Counted from the stretch's first letter, positions 14,297-27,005 are shown. The stretch is 64,000 nt of DNA from Geodermatophilus sp. TF02-6 (GCF_003319115.1 NZ_QOHF01000005.1:159588-223587); one strand, 5' to 3'. The notes: generated by a model not told the origin, from the sequence alone. Numbers and translations: made by a program.

Positions 14297-15316
14297 GTGG
14301 GCGACATCACATCACTGGGCTGGACGCCGGAGCGGGACGCCGAGCTCCCGGCCGGCTGCCGGCCCGGCCGCGTCGCACGGGTCGACCGCGGCCGGCTGAC
14401 GGTGCTGACTGCCGACGGTGAACGGCACGCCTCCCCGGGGCCGCTGCGCGGGGACACCGGCCCGGCGGTGGGCGACTGGGTGGCCCTGCGGGGCGAGCTC
14501 GCCGTCGCGGTCCTGCCCCGCCGGACGGCGTTCACCCGGGGAGCGGCCGGCCGGACGTCGGCCGAGCAGGTGGTCGCGGCCAACCTGGACCTCGTGCTGG
14601 TGGTCGACGCGCTGTCCACGGCGCCGCGGCTGCGTCGGGTCGAGCGCTACCTGGCCGTCGCGTGGGGCAGCGGGGCGACGCCGGTCGTCGTCCTCAGCAA
14701 GGCCGACCTGTGCGCCGACGTCCCCGCCGCGGTGCGGGCGGTGGCGGAGCACGCGCTCGGCGTCGACGTCCTGCCGGGGAGCTCGGTGACCGGCGCCGGC
14801 CTCGACGCGGTGCGGGCGCTGCTCGGGCCGGGGCGGACGGCGGCGATGGTCGGCCCGTCCGGCGTCGGCAAGTCCAGCCTGGCCAACGCGCTCGCCGGGA
14901 CGACGGTGGCGGCCACCCGGGAGGTCCGGGACGGCGACGGCCGCGGCCGGCACACCACGACCGCCCGCGAGCTGCACCTGCTCCCCGGCGGTGGGCTGCT
15001 CGTCGACACCCCCGGGATGCGTGAGCTGGGGCTGGTCGACGACGACGGCCTCGACACCGCCTACGCCGACGTCGCCGAGCTGGCCGCCGGGTGCCGGTTC
15101 CGCGACTGCGCCCACCGCACCGAACCGGGCTGTGCCGTCGCCGCCGCGATCGACGACGGCCGGCTGGATCCGGCCCGCTACACCGCGTGGCGCAAGCTGC
15201 AGGCCGAGGCGCGCCGGCAGGCGCTGCGCTCCGACGCCCGCGCGCGGGCTGCGGAACACGCGCGGGTGCGGGCGGTCCAGCGCGCCCACCGGACGCAGCC
15301 GAACCGGGTGCGGTGA
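14297..15316 (+). CDS. rsgA: ribosome small-subunit GTPase RsgA
   Basis: 339 residues from GTG. RsgA helps late 30S maturation by checking the decoding centre. The GTPase motifs are circularly permuted, as they should be: LSKADL (G4) comes before GPSGVGKSS (G1, about 188-196) and DTPGM (G3, about 237). A zinc-binding C-terminal module is visible as CRFRDCAHRTEPGC near 261-274. The N-terminal OB-fold is present (about 20-85). The last 40 residues are Arg/Ala-rich and likely touch rRNA. Divergent from the GDPD gene. Confidence 0.93.
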   Translation: MGDITSLGWTPERDAELPAGCRPGRVARVDRGRLTVLTADGERHASPGPLRGDTGPAVGDWVALRGELAVAVLPRRTAFTRGAAGRTSAEQVVAANLDLVLVVDALSTAPRLRRVERYLAVAWGSGATPVVVLSKADLCADVPAAVRAVAEHALGVDVLPGSSVTGAGLDAVRALLGPGRTAAMVGPSGVGKSSLANALAGTTVAATREVRDGDGRGRHTTTARELHLLPGGGLLVDTPGMRELGLVDDDGLDTAYADVAELAAGCRFRDCAHRTEPGCAVAAAIDDGRLDPARYTAWRKLQAEARRQALRSDARARAAEHARVRAVQRAHRTQPNRVR

Positions 15317-15326
15317 GGGCGCCGGC

Positions 15327-15383
15327 GGCCCCCTCCAGGGCACCGCCCCGAGCGTGCGAGGGGTGGGGAGGAGGGGGTCCTTT
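15327..15383. repeat. dispersed 3'-end palindromic element, copy 5
   Basis: Differs from copy 4 at only two or three positions over 55 bp. It fills the space between the convergent rsgA and a minus-strand gene. Confidence 0.7.
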
Positions 15384-15384
15384 C

Positions 15385-16074
15385 TCAGGCTGCGGAGACG
15401 TCCGGGACCCGACCGTCCTCCTCGCTCACCGGGTCCTCGCTCCCCTCGCTCCTGTGCCAGCTGAGAGGAGTGCCCTCGCCGCGCTTGAGGTGTCGACCCC
15501 GCCGGTCGGGCGTGGACAGCCACAGGACCTTGACGCAGTCGTCGAGCGCGCTGCGGTAGCTCTCGAGGAGCAGGCCGGGATCGTCGAGCTGCTCCTCGGA
15601 CAGGCCCGAGTGATCCGGTCCCGCGGCCTGCCGGCGTATCCACCGGCGGAAGCCGGCATCCGCCTCCAACAGCAGGAAGTACCGGACCATGAGGAGGTCC
15701 GTGACGGCGTGCCAGGCCTGTGCCGGGCGCTTGTCGGCGTAGTGGATCTGCAGCCTCCGCTCGAGCACCTGGCTCCTGGTGCGCGTGCTGAAGTACGTGT
15801 GGTCGAGGTCGCCGCGCTGCTCCGCGATCGCCTCGGAGGCCTTCCTCTTCTCCAGGGGGACGTGTCTCGCCGTCCTCTCGAACACCTGAAGTGCCAGGAA
15901 CAGCGAGTTGGCCACCTCGGTCAACTCACCTGCCAGCGCCTCGCGGAGCTCGCTCTCGTCCTTGCGCCGCTGGATCCGTGCCGCCACGAGGTTGACGACC
16001 AGGAGCGCGAGCAGGGCTGTGACCGTGGGACCCGTCGCAGCCACCATCATGCGTTGCCACAGCGGATCGCCCAT
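15385..16074 (-). CDS. hypothetical protein with N-terminal membrane anchor
   Basis: 229 residues, no family recognised. One hydrophobic segment (about 12-33, TGPTVTALLALLVVNLVAA) is followed by a charged, helical cytoplasmic domain (KDESELREALAGEL and ERTARHVPLEKRK) and an acidic C-terminus. The start ATG at 16074 places the membrane segment at a normal distance; the upstream in-frame extension lacks protein character. Its codon use is less GC-extreme than the neighbours, a weak sign of later acquisition. Confidence 0.6.
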   Translation of the reverse strand: MGDPLWQRMMVAATGPTVTALLALLVVNLVAARIQRRKDESELREALAGELTEVANSLFLALQVFERTARHVPLEKRKASEAIAEQRGDLDHTYFSTRTRSQVLERRLQIHYADKRPAQAWHAVTDLLMVRYFLLLEADAGFRRWIRRQAAGPDHSGLSEEQLDDPGLLLESYRSALDDCVKVLWLSTPDRRGRHLKRGEGTPLSWHRSEGSEDPVSEEDGRVPDVSAA

Positions 16075-16192
16075 GGCCGTCTCCCGGACTCGGCGCACGT
16101 TCCTCGCAGACCTCGGAAGGTACTGGGTGCGACGTCCGCAGACGACCGTCCTCCCGCCCCGCATCGGCGGACCCGAGCCCGAGCCCGGTCGG

Positions 16193-16198
16193 TAGGGT
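16193..16198 (+). promoter_or_regulatory. -10 hexamer TAGGGT, probable leaderless start of purD
   Basis: TAGGGT ends 8 nt before the purD GTG; no Shine-Dalgarno sequence is present. Confidence 0.5.
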
Positions 16199-16206
16199 CG
16201 CGCTCC

Positions 16207-17542
<1,336 letters not shown>

Positions 17543-17556
<14 letters not shown>

Positions 17557-18937
17557 CCGCCGGGCGGGCGCGCTCCGGGTGCGGCTCGGGCGGCCGCGGG
17601 CCGTCGTGGCGGTGCACCAGGTAGGTGCCGCCCACGTTGAGGCAGGCGATGATCGGCACGGCGATCAGGGCGCCGAAGATGCCGCCGATGATCACCCCGG
17701 TGGCCAGGCCGAGCACGACCGCCAGCGGGTGGATCCGCACCGCCCGCCCGAGCAGCAGCGGCGAGAAGACGTGCCCCTCCAGCTGCATGACCAGCACGAC
17801 CGCGCCCAGGGTGAGCAGCGCGGTGACCAACCCGTTGGAGACCAGGGCCACCAGGACGGCGACCGTGCCGGCGAGGAACGACCCGACGATCGGGATGAAC
17901 GCGCCGATGAAGACCAGCGCGGCCAGCGGGAGGGCCAGCGGCACCCCGAGGACGAGCAGCGCGGCGCCGATGCCGACGGCGTCCATGAGGGCGACGGCCA
18001 CCGTGGCTCGCACCAGGGCGACCAGGGTCCGCCACGAGCGCCGGGCGGCCTCGTCGACGTAGGCCCGTGCCTCGTGGGGCATGAGGCCGACGACCCACAG
18101 CCAGATGGACCGGCCGTCCTTGAGGAAGAAGAACAGGGTGAGCAGGGTCAGCAGCAGGCCGGCGAAGACCGAGGTCACCGTGCCGGCGGTGCTGATCGCC
18201 CCGGAGGTGATCGCGCTCTGGTTGGCCCCGATCGCGTTCTGCACCTGCCCGACCAGCTGGTTGAGCTGGTGCTGCGTGATCGGGAACGTCCGGGTGATCG
18301 TGTCCTGGATCTGGGTGAGGCCCTGGCTGACCTGACCGGTCAGGGAGCTCCAGTCGGTGACCACCTGCTCGACGACGAGGGTGATGATCCCGGCGACCAC
18401 CAGGACCCCGACCAGCAGCATGACCAGCGCGGCCAGCGAGCGCGGCCACCGGCGCCGGATCAGCGCCGCGGCGCCCGGCTGCAGCAGGGCCGCGAGCAGC
18501 AGGGCGACCAGGAGCGGGACGAACACCTCGAACAGCAGGTCCACGACCCGTACCAGCAGGTACAGCAGTGCCCCGACGAGGATGACCCGCCACGACCAGT
18601 CGGCCGCGACGCGCAGCCCGGAGGGGACGGTGTCGCCGTCGTCCCGCCCGGCGGTGCGCCGCGTCGTGCGGGTGGTGCCGCGGCGGGCGCCCTGCGGTGG
18701 TCCGCTGACCGGCCCGGAGGCGACGTCCACGTCCGGTGCGCCCGGTGCGGGACTGCCCAGCGGGGGCCGGACGGCACCGTTGCCGTCGGGAGCGGCGTCC
18801 GGCGTCTCCGGCTCGTCGTCGTGGACGAGGATGGCCCGGGTGTCACCACGGGGAGGCCAGGCGTGCGGGTCGGGTTCGGACGCGGTCCGGATGCGCTCGC
18901 GGGCCCGCTCCACCAGGTGGGTCGCTCGTCGCAGCAT
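17543..18937 (-). CDS. AI-2E family transporter (putative exporter)
   Basis: 464 residues. A 125-residue hydrophilic N-terminus, basic then Pro/Asp-rich, precedes about eight membrane segments; the block VFIGAFIPIVGSFLAG and the C-terminal GIFGALIAVPIIA are typical of the TqsA/PerM (AI-2E transporter) family. Members have been linked to autoinducer export or to other small molecules and Na+/H+ antiport, so the substrate is open. The ATG at 18937 begins MLRRATHLVERARERI. The next gene, purB, is divergent. Its 3' end overlaps purD on the other strand. Confidence 0.85.
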
Positions 18938-19036
18938 CCCGCACCTCCCCGGGTCTGGGGGCTGTCCATGATCATGGTAGCCCTGCGGGAGACTGTCCGC
19001 GTCGCGACCAGCTGACCGGCCAGAGGCGGTACCCGC

Positions 19037-20340
19037 ATGATCGAGCGTTACACCCTCCCCGAGATGGGCCGGGTCTGGAGCGACCAGCACAAGTACGAGC
19101 TGTGGGCCTCCGTCGAGACCCTCGTGCTCGAGGCCCACGCGGCGGCCGGGCGGGTGCCGGCCGAGGTGGTCGAGCCGGTGCGCAACGCCCCGCCGCCGAC
19201 GCCCGAGCGGGTCGCCGAGATCGAGGAGACGACGCAGCACGACGTGATCGCCTTCCTCACCGCGTGGGCGGACAACACCACGCCCCGGTCGGCAGCCGCG
19301 TACGTGCACCACGGCATGACGTCGTCGGACCTGCTGGACACCGCGCTGGCGGTGCAGCTGACCGAGGCCACCGACATCCTGCTGGCCAAGGCCGACCGGC
19401 TGGTCGCCGTCCTGCGCGACCACGCGCTGGCCCACCGGGACACGATCAAGGTCGGCCGCACGCACGGCGTGCACGCCGAGCCCGACGTGTGGGGCCACCG
19501 GGTCGCCGACCTGGCGTTCGCGATGGCCCGCTCGCGTGACCGGCTGCGTGCGGCGCGCTCCCGCGTGGGCGTGGTGGCGATCTCCGGCGCCGTCGGCACC
19601 TACTCGCTGATCGACCCGTCGGTGGAGGTCGCCGTGGCGTCCGCGCTGGGCCTGCGGCCGGCCGACGCCTCCACCCAGGTGGTCATCCGCGACTCGATCA
19701 GCGAGTGGGTCGCGGCGCTGGCCGTCATCGCCACCGTCTGCGAGGCGATCGCGCTGGAGGTGCGGCACGGACAGCGGACCGAGGTGCGCGAGCTGTCCGA
19801 GGCGTTCGGCTCCGGCCAGAAGGGCTCGAGCGCGATGCCGCACAAGAAGAACCCGATCCGCTCCGAGCGCATCGCCGGCCTGGCCCGGGTGGTGCGCGCC
19901 GCCGTCGTCCCGGTGATGGAGGGCATCCCGCTCTGGCACGAGCGCGACATCTCGCACTCCTCGACCGAGCGGGTGTTCCTGCCCGACGCGTCGATCACCG
20001 CCGACTACCTGCTGCACCTGACCACCGGGCTGGTGGCGGACCTGGTGGTCGACACCGCCCGGATGCGGGCCAACCTGGAGTCGACCGGCGGGCTGGTCTA
20101 CACGTCGTCGGTGCTGCTGGAGCTGGTGGAGGGCGGCCTCTCCCGGGAGGACGCCTACGCCCTGGTGCAGTCCGCGGCGATGGAGACGTGGAACGCCGGG
20201 ACGCCGTTCCGCGAGACGCTGCGCAAGCGCGCGGCCGAGGCGGGGGTCGAGCTGGACGAGGCGCGGCTGGACGAGATCTGCCGGCCCGAGCGGTACGTGG
20301 CCGACCTCGGCCCGCTGTTCGACCGCGTGGCGGCGCTGAC

Positions 20341-20344
<4 letters not shown>
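19037..20344 (+). CDS. purB: adenylosuccinate lyase
   Basis: 435 residues. It cleaves SAICAR to AICAR and adenylosuccinate to AMP, releasing fumarate. The fumarase/aspartase superfamily signature [11 protein letters not shown] carries the catalytic serine in the flexible loop at about 265-275. HHGMTSSD near 94 and [10 protein letters not shown] near 142 supply the acid/base histidines and substrate contacts. GAGGCGG precedes the ATG. The stop overlaps the purC start by 4 nt (GTGA), so the two are coupled. Confidence 0.96.
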
Positions 20345-21204
<860 letters not shown>

Positions 21205-21233
21205 CCCGGCGAGCTCACGGACCCCTCCCGCAC

Positions 21234-21290
21234 CCACATCGGCGATCTGGTCGCCACCCGGCTGCCTTGGCGACCACATCGCCGATGTGG
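21234..21290. repeat. 23-bp inverted repeat between purC and purS
   Basis: Arms 21234-21256 and 21268-21290 match at 22 of 23 positions around an 11-nt loop; key text CCACATCGGCGAT at the left edge. It can act as a terminator for purBC. The otherwise empty 174-bp gap has no gene. Confidence 0.7.
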
Positions 21291-21365
21291 CGGCGGAGGA
21301 GGGGCGGGACGGGAGCCGTGCGGAGGGCGATCCGCGGGGCCCGCGAGTGGGACACGCCACCCCGG

Positions 21366-21371
21366 TACCCT
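21366..21371 (+). promoter_or_regulatory. -10 hexamer TACCCT, probable leaderless start of purS
   Basis: TACCCT ends 7 nt before the purS GTG. It would drive the purS-purQ-purL unit from its own promoter after the purC hairpin. Confidence 0.55.
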
Positions 21372-21378
21372 CGTCCGT

Positions 21379-21618
21379 GTGCCCCGGGTGGTCGTCGACG
21401 TCGTGCTGAAGCCGGAGATCTCCGACCCCCAGGGACAGGCGGTGCTGGGAGCGCTGGGCCGGCTCGGCCACGACAGCGTCCGCGGCGTGCGCCAGGGCAA
21501 GCACTTCGTCCTCGACGTGGAGGGCACCCCCGACGAGGCGGAGCTCACGCAGATCGCCGAGACGCTGCTGGCCAACCCCGTCATCGAGGACGTCGAGCTC
21601 CACCTGCCGAAGGGCTGA
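21379..21618 (+). CDS. purS: FGAM synthase small subunit PurS
   Basis: 79 residues, the normal PurS size. PurS bridges the glutaminase PurQ and the synthase PurL in the three-part formylglycinamidine synthase. [14 protein letters not shown] and [15 protein letters not shown] are conserved. GTG at 21379 starts the conserved [13 protein letters not shown] sequence. PurQ begins 2 nt after its stop. Confidence 0.93.
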   Translation: MPRVVVDVVLKPEISDPQGQAVLGALGRLGHDSVRGVRQGKHFVLDVEGTPDEAELTQIAETLLANPVIEDVELHLPKG

Positions 21619-21620
21619 CC

Positions 21621-22292
21621 GTGCGCATCGGTGTCACCACCTTCCCGGGCTCCCTGGACGACGTCGACGCCGTGCGGGCGGTGCGCCTGGCCGGCGGCGA
21701 GCCGGTCGCGCTCTGGCACGGCGACCACGACCTCGAGGACGTCGACGCCGTCGTCCTGCCCGGCGGCTTCTCCTACGGCGACTACCTGCGCGCCGGCGCC
21801 ATCGCCGCCCGCGCGCCACTGGTGCAGGACATCGTCACGCGGGCGCGCCAAGGCCTGCCGGTGCTCGGCATCTGCAACGGCTTCCAGGTGCTCTGCGAAG
21901 CCGGCCTGCTGCCCGGTGCGCTGACCCGCAACGCGCACCTGCACTTCCGCACCCGCGACCAGGCGCTGCGCATCGAGCGCGCCGACAGCGCGTGGACGCG
22001 CGACTACGAGGCCGGCCAGCGGATCGTCGTCCCGGTGAAGAACGGCGAGGGCCGCTACGTGGCCGCGCCCGCCGACCTCGACCGGATCGAGGCGGAAGGG
22101 CGGGTCGTCGTCCGCTACGTCGAGGGCAACCCCAACGGCTCGATGCGCGACATCGCCGGGGTGACCAGTGCGGACGGCCGCGTGGTCGGGCTCATGCCGC
22201 ACCCCGAGCACGCCGTCGAGGAGCTCACCGGCCCGTCCACCGACGGCCTGGGCTTCTTCACCTCCGTGTTGGAGCAGGTCGTGAGCGCATGA
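21621..22292 (+). CDS. purQ: FGAM synthase glutaminase subunit PurQ
   Basis: 223 residues, a class I glutamine amidotransferase that feeds ammonia to PurL. The nucleophile cysteine lies in [10 protein letters not shown] near residue 84, and the catalytic His/Glu in [11 protein letters not shown] near 194-204. The FPGSLDD and [10 protein letters not shown] segments are typical of PurQ. It starts at GTG 21621, 2 nt after purS. Its stop overlaps the start of a 24-codon reading frame (ATGA) that leads to purL. Confidence 0.95.
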   Translation: MRIGVTTFPGSLDDVDAVRAVRLAGGEPVALWHGDHDLEDVDAVVLPGGFSYGDYLRAGAIAARAPLVQDIVTRARQGLPVLGICNGFQVLCEAGLLPGALTRNAHLHFRTRDQALRIERADSAWTRDYEAGQRIVVPVKNGEGRYVAAPADLDRIEAEGRVVVRYVEGNPNGSMRDIAGVTSADGRVVGLMPHPEHAVEELTGPSTDGLGFFTSVLEQVVSA

Positions 22293-22363
22293 CGCGCGAA
22301 GACGACGCCCGAGTGAGCATCGCAGCGAGCGAGGAGCGGAGCGAGGTCGGAGTCGAGCCATGA
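22289..22363 (+). CDS. 24-codon mini-ORF linking purQ and purL
   Basis: This frame begins at the ATG overlapping the purQ stop and ends at a TGA overlapping the purL ATG, so it fills the whole 67-nt gap with ATGA overlaps at both ends. The peptide is charged, with the core [12 protein letters not shown], and its DNA (GAGCGAGGAGCGGAGCGAG) looks like a low-complexity spacer. It may serve only to pass ribosomes from purQ to purL. Whether a peptide accumulates is unknown. Confidence 0.4.
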   Translation: MTREDDARVSIAASEERSEVGVEP

Positions 22364-24660
22364 ACGTCGACACCGTCGAGCGGGCGGCGAAGACACCCGA
22401 CGATGAGCAGCCCCACCGCGAACTCGGGCTCGAGGACGACGAGTACGCCCGCATCCGCGACATCCTGGGCCGCCGGCCCACCACCGCCGAGCTGGCCATG
22501 TACTCGGTGATGTGGAGCGAGCACTGCTCCTACAAGTCGTCGAAGGTGCACCTGCGCCGCTTCGGCGACCTCCCGGAGAGCGCGTCGCTGCTGGTCGGCA
22601 TCGGCGAGAACGCCGGCGTGGTCGACGTGGGCGACGGCTACGCGGTCACCTTCAAGGTCGAGTCGCACAACCACCCCAGCTACGTCGAGCCCTACCAGGG
22701 CGCCGCGACCGGGGTGGGTGGCATCGTCCGCGACATCCTCACCATGGGCGCGCGGCCGGTCGCCGTCATGGACTCGCTGCGCTTCGGCCCCGCCGACGCC
22801 CCCGACACCGCCCGGGTGCTGCCCGGCGTGGTTGCCGGCGTCGGTGGCTACGGCAACTGCCTGGGCCTGCCCAACATCGGCGGCGAGGTCCTCTTCGACG
22901 CCTGCTACGCGGGAAACCCCCTGGTCAACGCGCTGTGCGTCGGCGTCATGAAGCACGAGGACGTGCGGCTGGCCAAGGCCGAGGGCGTCGGCAACAAAGT
23001 GGTCCTGTTCGGTGCGCGCACCGGCGGCGACGGCATCGGCGGCGTCTCCGTGCTGGCGTCGGAGACCTTCGACAGCGCGGCGGACGGCCAGCGGGGCCCG
23101 GCCAAGCGGCCCAGCGTGCAGGTCGGCGACCCGTTCACCGAGAAGCTGCTCATCGAGGCCTGCCTGGAGATCTTCGCCCAGGGCCTGGTCACCGGCATCC
23201 AGGACCTCGGCGGCGCGGGTCTGTCCTGCGCGACGTCCGAGCTGGCCAGCGCCGGCACCGGCGGCATGCACGTCGACCTGGACGCCGTCCCGCTGCGCGA
23301 CTCCACGCTCACCCCGGCCGAGATCCTGATGAGCGAGTCGCAGGAGCGCATGTGCGCGATCGTCGAGCCGGACAAGGTGGACGCCTTCCTCGCCGTCTGC
23401 CACAGGTGGGAGGTGCTGGCCACCGTCATCGGTGAGGTCACCGACGGCGACCGGCTCACCGTCGACTGGCACGGCGAGCGGATCGTCGACGTCCCGCCGC
23501 GCACCGTCGCGCACGAGGGCCCGGTCTACGAACGGCCGACGCGGCGCCCGGCCGACCTCGACGACCTACAGGCCGACGACCCGGCCGCGCTGCCCCGCCC
23601 GCGGACGCCGGAGGAGCTGCAGGCGCACTGGCTGGCCGTCCTCGCCAGCCCGGACGGCGCGGACAAGACCTGGGTCACCGAGCAGTACGACCGCTACGTG
23701 CGCGGCAACACGGTCCTGGCCCAGCCCGAGGACGCCGGGATGGTCCGCATCGACGAGGAGTCCAACCGCGGCATCGCGCTGGCGCTGGACGGCAACGGCC
23801 GCTACACGCGCCTCGACCCGTACACCGGAGCCCAGCTGAACCTGGCCGAGGCCTACCGCAACGTGGCGGTGAGCGGCGCCCGCCCGCTCGCCGTCACCAA
23901 CTGCCTGAACTTCGGCTCCCCGGAGAACCCCGAGGTCATGTGGCAGTTCGCCGAGGCCGTGCGCGGCCTGGCCGACGGCTGCCGCGCGCTGGGCCTGCCG
24001 GTCACCGGCGGCAACGTCAGCCTCTACAACCAGACCGGCGACGTCGCGATCGACCCGACCCCGGTCATCGGCGTCCTCGGCGTGCACGAGGACGTCCGGC
24101 GGCGCGTGCCCACCGGCTGGCGGACGGCGGGGGAGACGGTGCTGCTGCTCGGCGAGACCAAGCCCGAGTTCGGTGGGTCGGCGTGGGCGTCGGTCGTGCA
24201 CGGCCACCTGGGCGGGCGGCCGCCGGCGGTCGACCTCGACGCCGAACGGGAGCTCGCCGAGCTGCTGGCGGCGCTCGGCCGGGAGGGGCTGGTCGGCTCC
24301 GCGCACGACCTGGCCGACGGCGGCCTGGCACAGGCGCTGGCCGAGTCGGCGCTGCGGTACGGCGTGGGCGCCCGGCTGAACCTGCCGGGGGAGGCGTTCA
24401 CCGCCCTGTTCAGCGAGTCGACCGCCCGCGTCGTCGTCACGACGTCCGACCCCACAGCGGTGCGGACGACGGCCCAGTGGGCCGGCGTGGCCGTCACCGA
24501 GCTCGGCACGACGGGCGGGGACGCCCTCGTGGTGGAGGGTGTCGCGGAACTGCCGCTCGCTGAGCTGCGCGCGGCCTGGACCGCGACGCTGCCGGCGCTG
24601 TTCGGGACGCCGGAGGCGACGGTGGGCTCCGTCCCTGCGGGGACCGTCCCGACCTCCTGA
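22360..24660 (+). CDS. purL: FGAM synthase large subunit PurL
   Basis: 766 residues, the small PurL type that works with PurS and PurQ. It makes formylglycinamidine ribonucleotide from FGAR, ATP and ammonia. [12 protein letters not shown] near 50 carries the active-site histidine; [10 protein letters not shown] and [14 protein letters not shown] follow, and the second half repeats the fold ([32 protein letters not shown]). The ATG at 22360 overlaps the mini-ORF stop. It is followed closely by the SCP-like gene. Confidence 0.96.
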   Translation: MNVDTVERAAKTPDDEQPHRELGLEDDEYARIRDILGRRPTTAELAMYSVMWSEHCSYKSSKVHLRRFGDLPESASLLVGIGENAGVVDVGDGYAVTFKVESHNHPSYVEPYQGAATGVGGIVRDILTMGARPVAVMDSLRFGPADAPDTARVLPGVVAGVGGYGNCLGLPNIGGEVLFDACYAGNPLVNALCVGVMKHEDVRLAKAEGVGNKVVLFGARTGGDGIGGVSVLASETFDSAADGQRGPAKRPSVQVGDPFTEKLLIEACLEIFAQGLVTGIQDLGGAGLSCATSELASAGTGGMHVDLDAVPLRDSTLTPAEILMSESQERMCAIVEPDKVDAFLAVCHRWEVLATVIGEVTDGDRLTVDWHGERIVDVPPRTVAHEGPVYERPTRRPADLDDLQADDPAALPRPRTPEELQAHWLAVLASPDGADKTWVTEQYDRYVRGNTVLAQPEDAGMVRIDEESNRGIALALDGNGRYTRLDPYTGAQLNLAEAYRNVAVSGARPLAVTNCLNFGSPENPEVMWQFAEAVRGLADGCRALGLPVTGGNVSLYNQTGDVAIDPTPVIGVLGVHEDVRRRVPTGWRTAGETVLLLGETKPEFGGSAWASVVHGHLGGRPPAVDLDAERELAELLAALGREGLVGSAHDLADGGLAQALAESALRYGVGARLNLPGEAFTALFSESTARVVVTTSDPTAVRTTAQWAGVAVTELGTTGGDALVVEGVAELPLAELRAAWTATLPALFGTPEATVGSVPAGTVPTS

Positions 24661-24677
24661 GCGGGCGGCCTGGGCGG

Positions 24678-25061
24678 GTGGCGAGGAACGAGCCCATCCC
24701 GGCCGGGGAGCTGCGGGCGGCGGTCGACCCGGTCCGCGCCTGGCTGGCCGGGCAGGTCGAGCAGCCGCCGCGGTCGGTGGTGGGTGCCGCGGTGAGGACG
24801 ACGGCCCGCTGGCTGGCCCAGCAGGTGCCCGGCCGGTCGGTCGAGCTGCGGGTGCCCCCGCACGTCGCCGTCCAGCTCGTGCCCGGGCCCCGGCACACCC
24901 GCGGGACGCCGCCCAACGTGGTCGAGACCGACGCCGCCACCTGGCTGCGGCTGGCCACCGGCGCTCTGGACTGGTCCACCGCCGTGGCCGACGGGCGGGT
25001 CAGCGCCAGCGGCAACCGCGCCGACCTCTCCGCCCACCTCCCGCTGTCCCCGCTGCGGTGA
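24678..25061 (+). CDS. sterol carrier family protein (SCP2-like)
   Basis: 127 residues from GTG, 17 nt after purL. The family occurs between purL and purF in many actinobacteria and is annotated by weak similarity to SCP-2, a lipid-binding fold; its true role is unknown. Visible are a helical N-terminus and the segment [32 protein letters not shown] (given in parts: [13 protein letters not shown] then [16 protein letters not shown]), the SCP2-type pocket region. The stop is inside the left arm of a long hairpin. Confidence 0.75.
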   Translation: MARNEPIPAGELRAAVDPVRAWLAGQVEQPPRSVVGAAVRTTARWLAQQVPGRSVELRVPPHVAVQLVPGPRHTRGTPPNVVETDAATWLRLATGALDWSTAVADGRVSASGNRADLSAHLPLSPLR

Positions 25062-25118
25062 CCATCGGCAGGTGGCTGCCCGACACGCCGGTGCGGGCAG
25101 CCACCCGCCGATGGTCAC
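25058..25118. repeat. 25-bp inverted repeat after the SCP-like gene
   Basis: Arms 25058-25082 and 25094-25118 match at 24 of 25 positions around an 11-nt loop; the left arm begins GTGACCATCGGC and includes the SCP gene stop. It has the same architecture as the 21234-21290 hairpin and may terminate the purSQL unit. Confidence 0.7.
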
Positions 25119-25198
25119 GGCGGGACGGGGACACGACACCGCGGTCCGGCCTCCGCGACGGCCCGGAACGGCCCGGGAGCCCGGACGGCGGCCCGGCA

Positions 25199-25204
25199 TA
25201 GGCT
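25199..25204 (+). promoter_or_regulatory. -10 hexamer TAGGCT, probable leaderless start of mscR
   Basis: TAGGCT ends 6 nt before the ATG of the mycothiol dehydrogenase gene; no Shine-Dalgarno sequence is present. Confidence 0.55.
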
Positions 25205-25210
25205 CCACCC

Positions 25211-26302
25211 ATGGCCTACGAGGTGAAGGGCGTCGTCGCCCGCAGCAAGGGAGCACCGGTCACCGTCGAGACGGTCGTCGTCCCCGACCCCGGTCCGGGG
25301 GAGGCGGTCGTCGACGTGCAGGCCTGCGGGGTGTGCCACACCGACCTGCACTACCGCGAGGGCGGCATCAACGACGACTACCCGTTCCTGCTCGGCCACG
25401 AGGCCGCAGGCGTGGTCTCCGCGGTCGGCGAGGGCGTCACCAACGTCGCGGTCGGTGACTTCGTGATCCTCAACTGGCGCGCCGTGTGCGGGCAGTGCCG
25501 GGCCTGTGCCAAGGGCGAGCCCTGGTACTGCTTCGACACGCACAACGCCGCGCAGAAGATGACCCTCACCGACGGCACCGAGCTGTCCCCGGCGCTGGGC
25601 ATCGGCGCGTTCGTGGCCAAGACGCTGGTGCACTCCGGCCAGTGCACCAAGGTCGACCCGGCCGCCCCGGCCACCGCCGCCGGCCTGCTCGGCTGCGGCG
25701 TGATGGCCGGCGTCGGCGCGGCGATCAACACCGGCGGGGTCCGCCGCGGCGAGTCGGTGGCGGTGTTCGGCTGCGGCGGCGTGGGGGATGCCGCGGTCGC
25801 CGGGGCGAAGCTGGCCGGGGCGACGACGATCATCGCCGTGGACATCGACGACCGGAAGCTGGAGTGGGCGAAGCGGTTCGGCGCCACCCACACGGTCAAC
25901 TCCCGCGAGACCGACGCGGTCGAGGCGATCAAGGGTCTCACCAACGGCTTCGGGGTGGACGTGGCGATCGACGCGGTCGGCTCCCCGGCGGTGTTCGAGC
26001 AGGCCTTCTACGCCCGCGACCTGGCCGGGCGGGTGGTGCTGGTCGGCGTGCCCACCCCGGACATGCAGATCACCCTGCCGCTGATCGAGGTCTTCGGCCG
26101 CGGTGGGGCGATCAAGTCCTCCTGGTACGGCGACTGCCTGCCCGCCCGGGACTTCCCGATGCTGGTCGACCTCTACCGGCAGGGCCGCTTCCCGCTGGAG
26201 GAGTTCGTCAGCGAGACGATCGGCATCGACGACGTCGAGTCGGCGTTCGAGAAGATGCACGCCGGCGACGTGCTGCGCTCGGTGGTGGTGTTCGACACGT
26301 GA
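25211..26302 (+). CDS. mscR: S-(hydroxymethyl)mycothiol dehydrogenase / S-nitrosomycothiol reductase
   Basis: 363 residues, zinc-dependent alcohol dehydrogenase family. MscR oxidises the mycothiol adduct of formaldehyde and can reduce S-nitrosomycothiol. The catalytic zinc ligand C42 is in [15 protein letters not shown]; the structural zinc site is [19 protein letters not shown] binding is through [14 protein letters not shown]. The immediate downstream MBL hydrolase reproduces the mycobacterial mscR neighbourhood. This gene also indicates that the organism uses mycothiol. The stop overlaps the next GTG by 4 nt. Confidence 0.92.
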   Translation: MAYEVKGVVARSKGAPVTVETVVVPDPGPGEAVVDVQACGVCHTDLHYREGGINDDYPFLLGHEAAGVVSAVGEGVTNVAVGDFVILNWRAVCGQCRACAKGEPWYCFDTHNAAQKMTLTDGTELSPALGIGAFVAKTLVHSGQCTKVDPAAPATAAGLLGCGVMAGVGAAINTGGVRRGESVAVFGCGGVGDAAVAGAKLAGATTIIAVDIDDRKLEWAKRFGATHTVNSRETDAVEAIKGLTNGFGVDVAIDAVGSPAVFEQAFYARDLAGRVVLVGVPTPDMQITLPLIEVFGRGGAIKSSWYGDCLPARDFPMLVDLYRQGRFPLEEFVSETIGIDDVESAFEKMHAGDVLRSVVVFDT

Positions 26303-26919
26303 GCGCCCGCATCGACCAGACCGTCGTCTCCGGCGTCTTCTCCCTGGACGGGGCCGACTTCGACGTGGACAACAACGTCTGGCTGGTCGGCGACGACGCC
26401 GAGGTGCTCGTCATCGACGCCCCGCACGACGCCGAACCCATCCTCGAGGCGATCGGGGACCGGCGCGTGGTCGGCATCGTGCTCACCCACGGGCACAACG
26501 ACCACATCAGCGCTGCCGTGGCGCTGCGCGAGGCCACCGGCGCGCCGATCTGGTTGCACCCGGCCGACCGGGTGCTGTGGGACATGGTCTACGGGCAGGC
26601 CCACCCCGACGCCGTCCCCGACCGCGACCTGGGCGAGGGCACCCGCTTCTCCGTGGCCGGCACCACGCTGACCGCGTTGCACACCCCCGGCCACTCCCCG
26701 GGCAGCACCTGCCTGCACGCCCCCGAGCTGGCCACGGTGTTCACCGGGGACACGCTGTTTCGCGGCGGGCCGGGCGCGACCGGGCGCTCCTACAGCGACA
26801 AGCCGACCATCCTGAACTCCATCCGGTCGCGGCTGCTGACCCTGCACGGGGACACCGTGGTCAAGACCGGCCACGGCGAGGACACCACGATCACCGCCGA
26901 GCTGCGCAACATCAGGTGA
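26299..26919 (+). CDS. MBL-fold hydrolase paired with mscR
   Basis: 206 residues from GTG. The metallo-beta-lactamase motif is [12 protein letters not shown] (HxHxDH, about 68-73), with later ligands HTPGHSPGS and GDTLF and a final H in KTGHGEDT. By position it is the partner of mscR, probably hydrolysing the S-formylmycothiol product, as proposed for such pairs; that is inference. Start overlaps the mscR stop (GTGA), so the two are co-translated. Confidence 0.88.
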   Translation: MSARIDQTVVSGVFSLDGADFDVDNNVWLVGDDAEVLVIDAPHDAEPILEAIGDRRVVGIVLTHGHNDHISAAVALREATGAPIWLHPADRVLWDMVYGQAHPDAVPDRDLGEGTRFSVAGTTLTALHTPGHSPGSTCLHAPELATVFTGDTLFRGGPGATGRSYSDKPTILNSIRSRLLTLHGDTVVKTGHGEDTTITAELRNIR

Positions 26920-27005
26920 GCCGGTCGTCCCCTCTGGCCGGCCGTGCCCGCGTTCGCTCCTCGCTGCGACGCCGTCCTCGCCGCCGAGCAGGACCGAGGT
27001 CTCTG

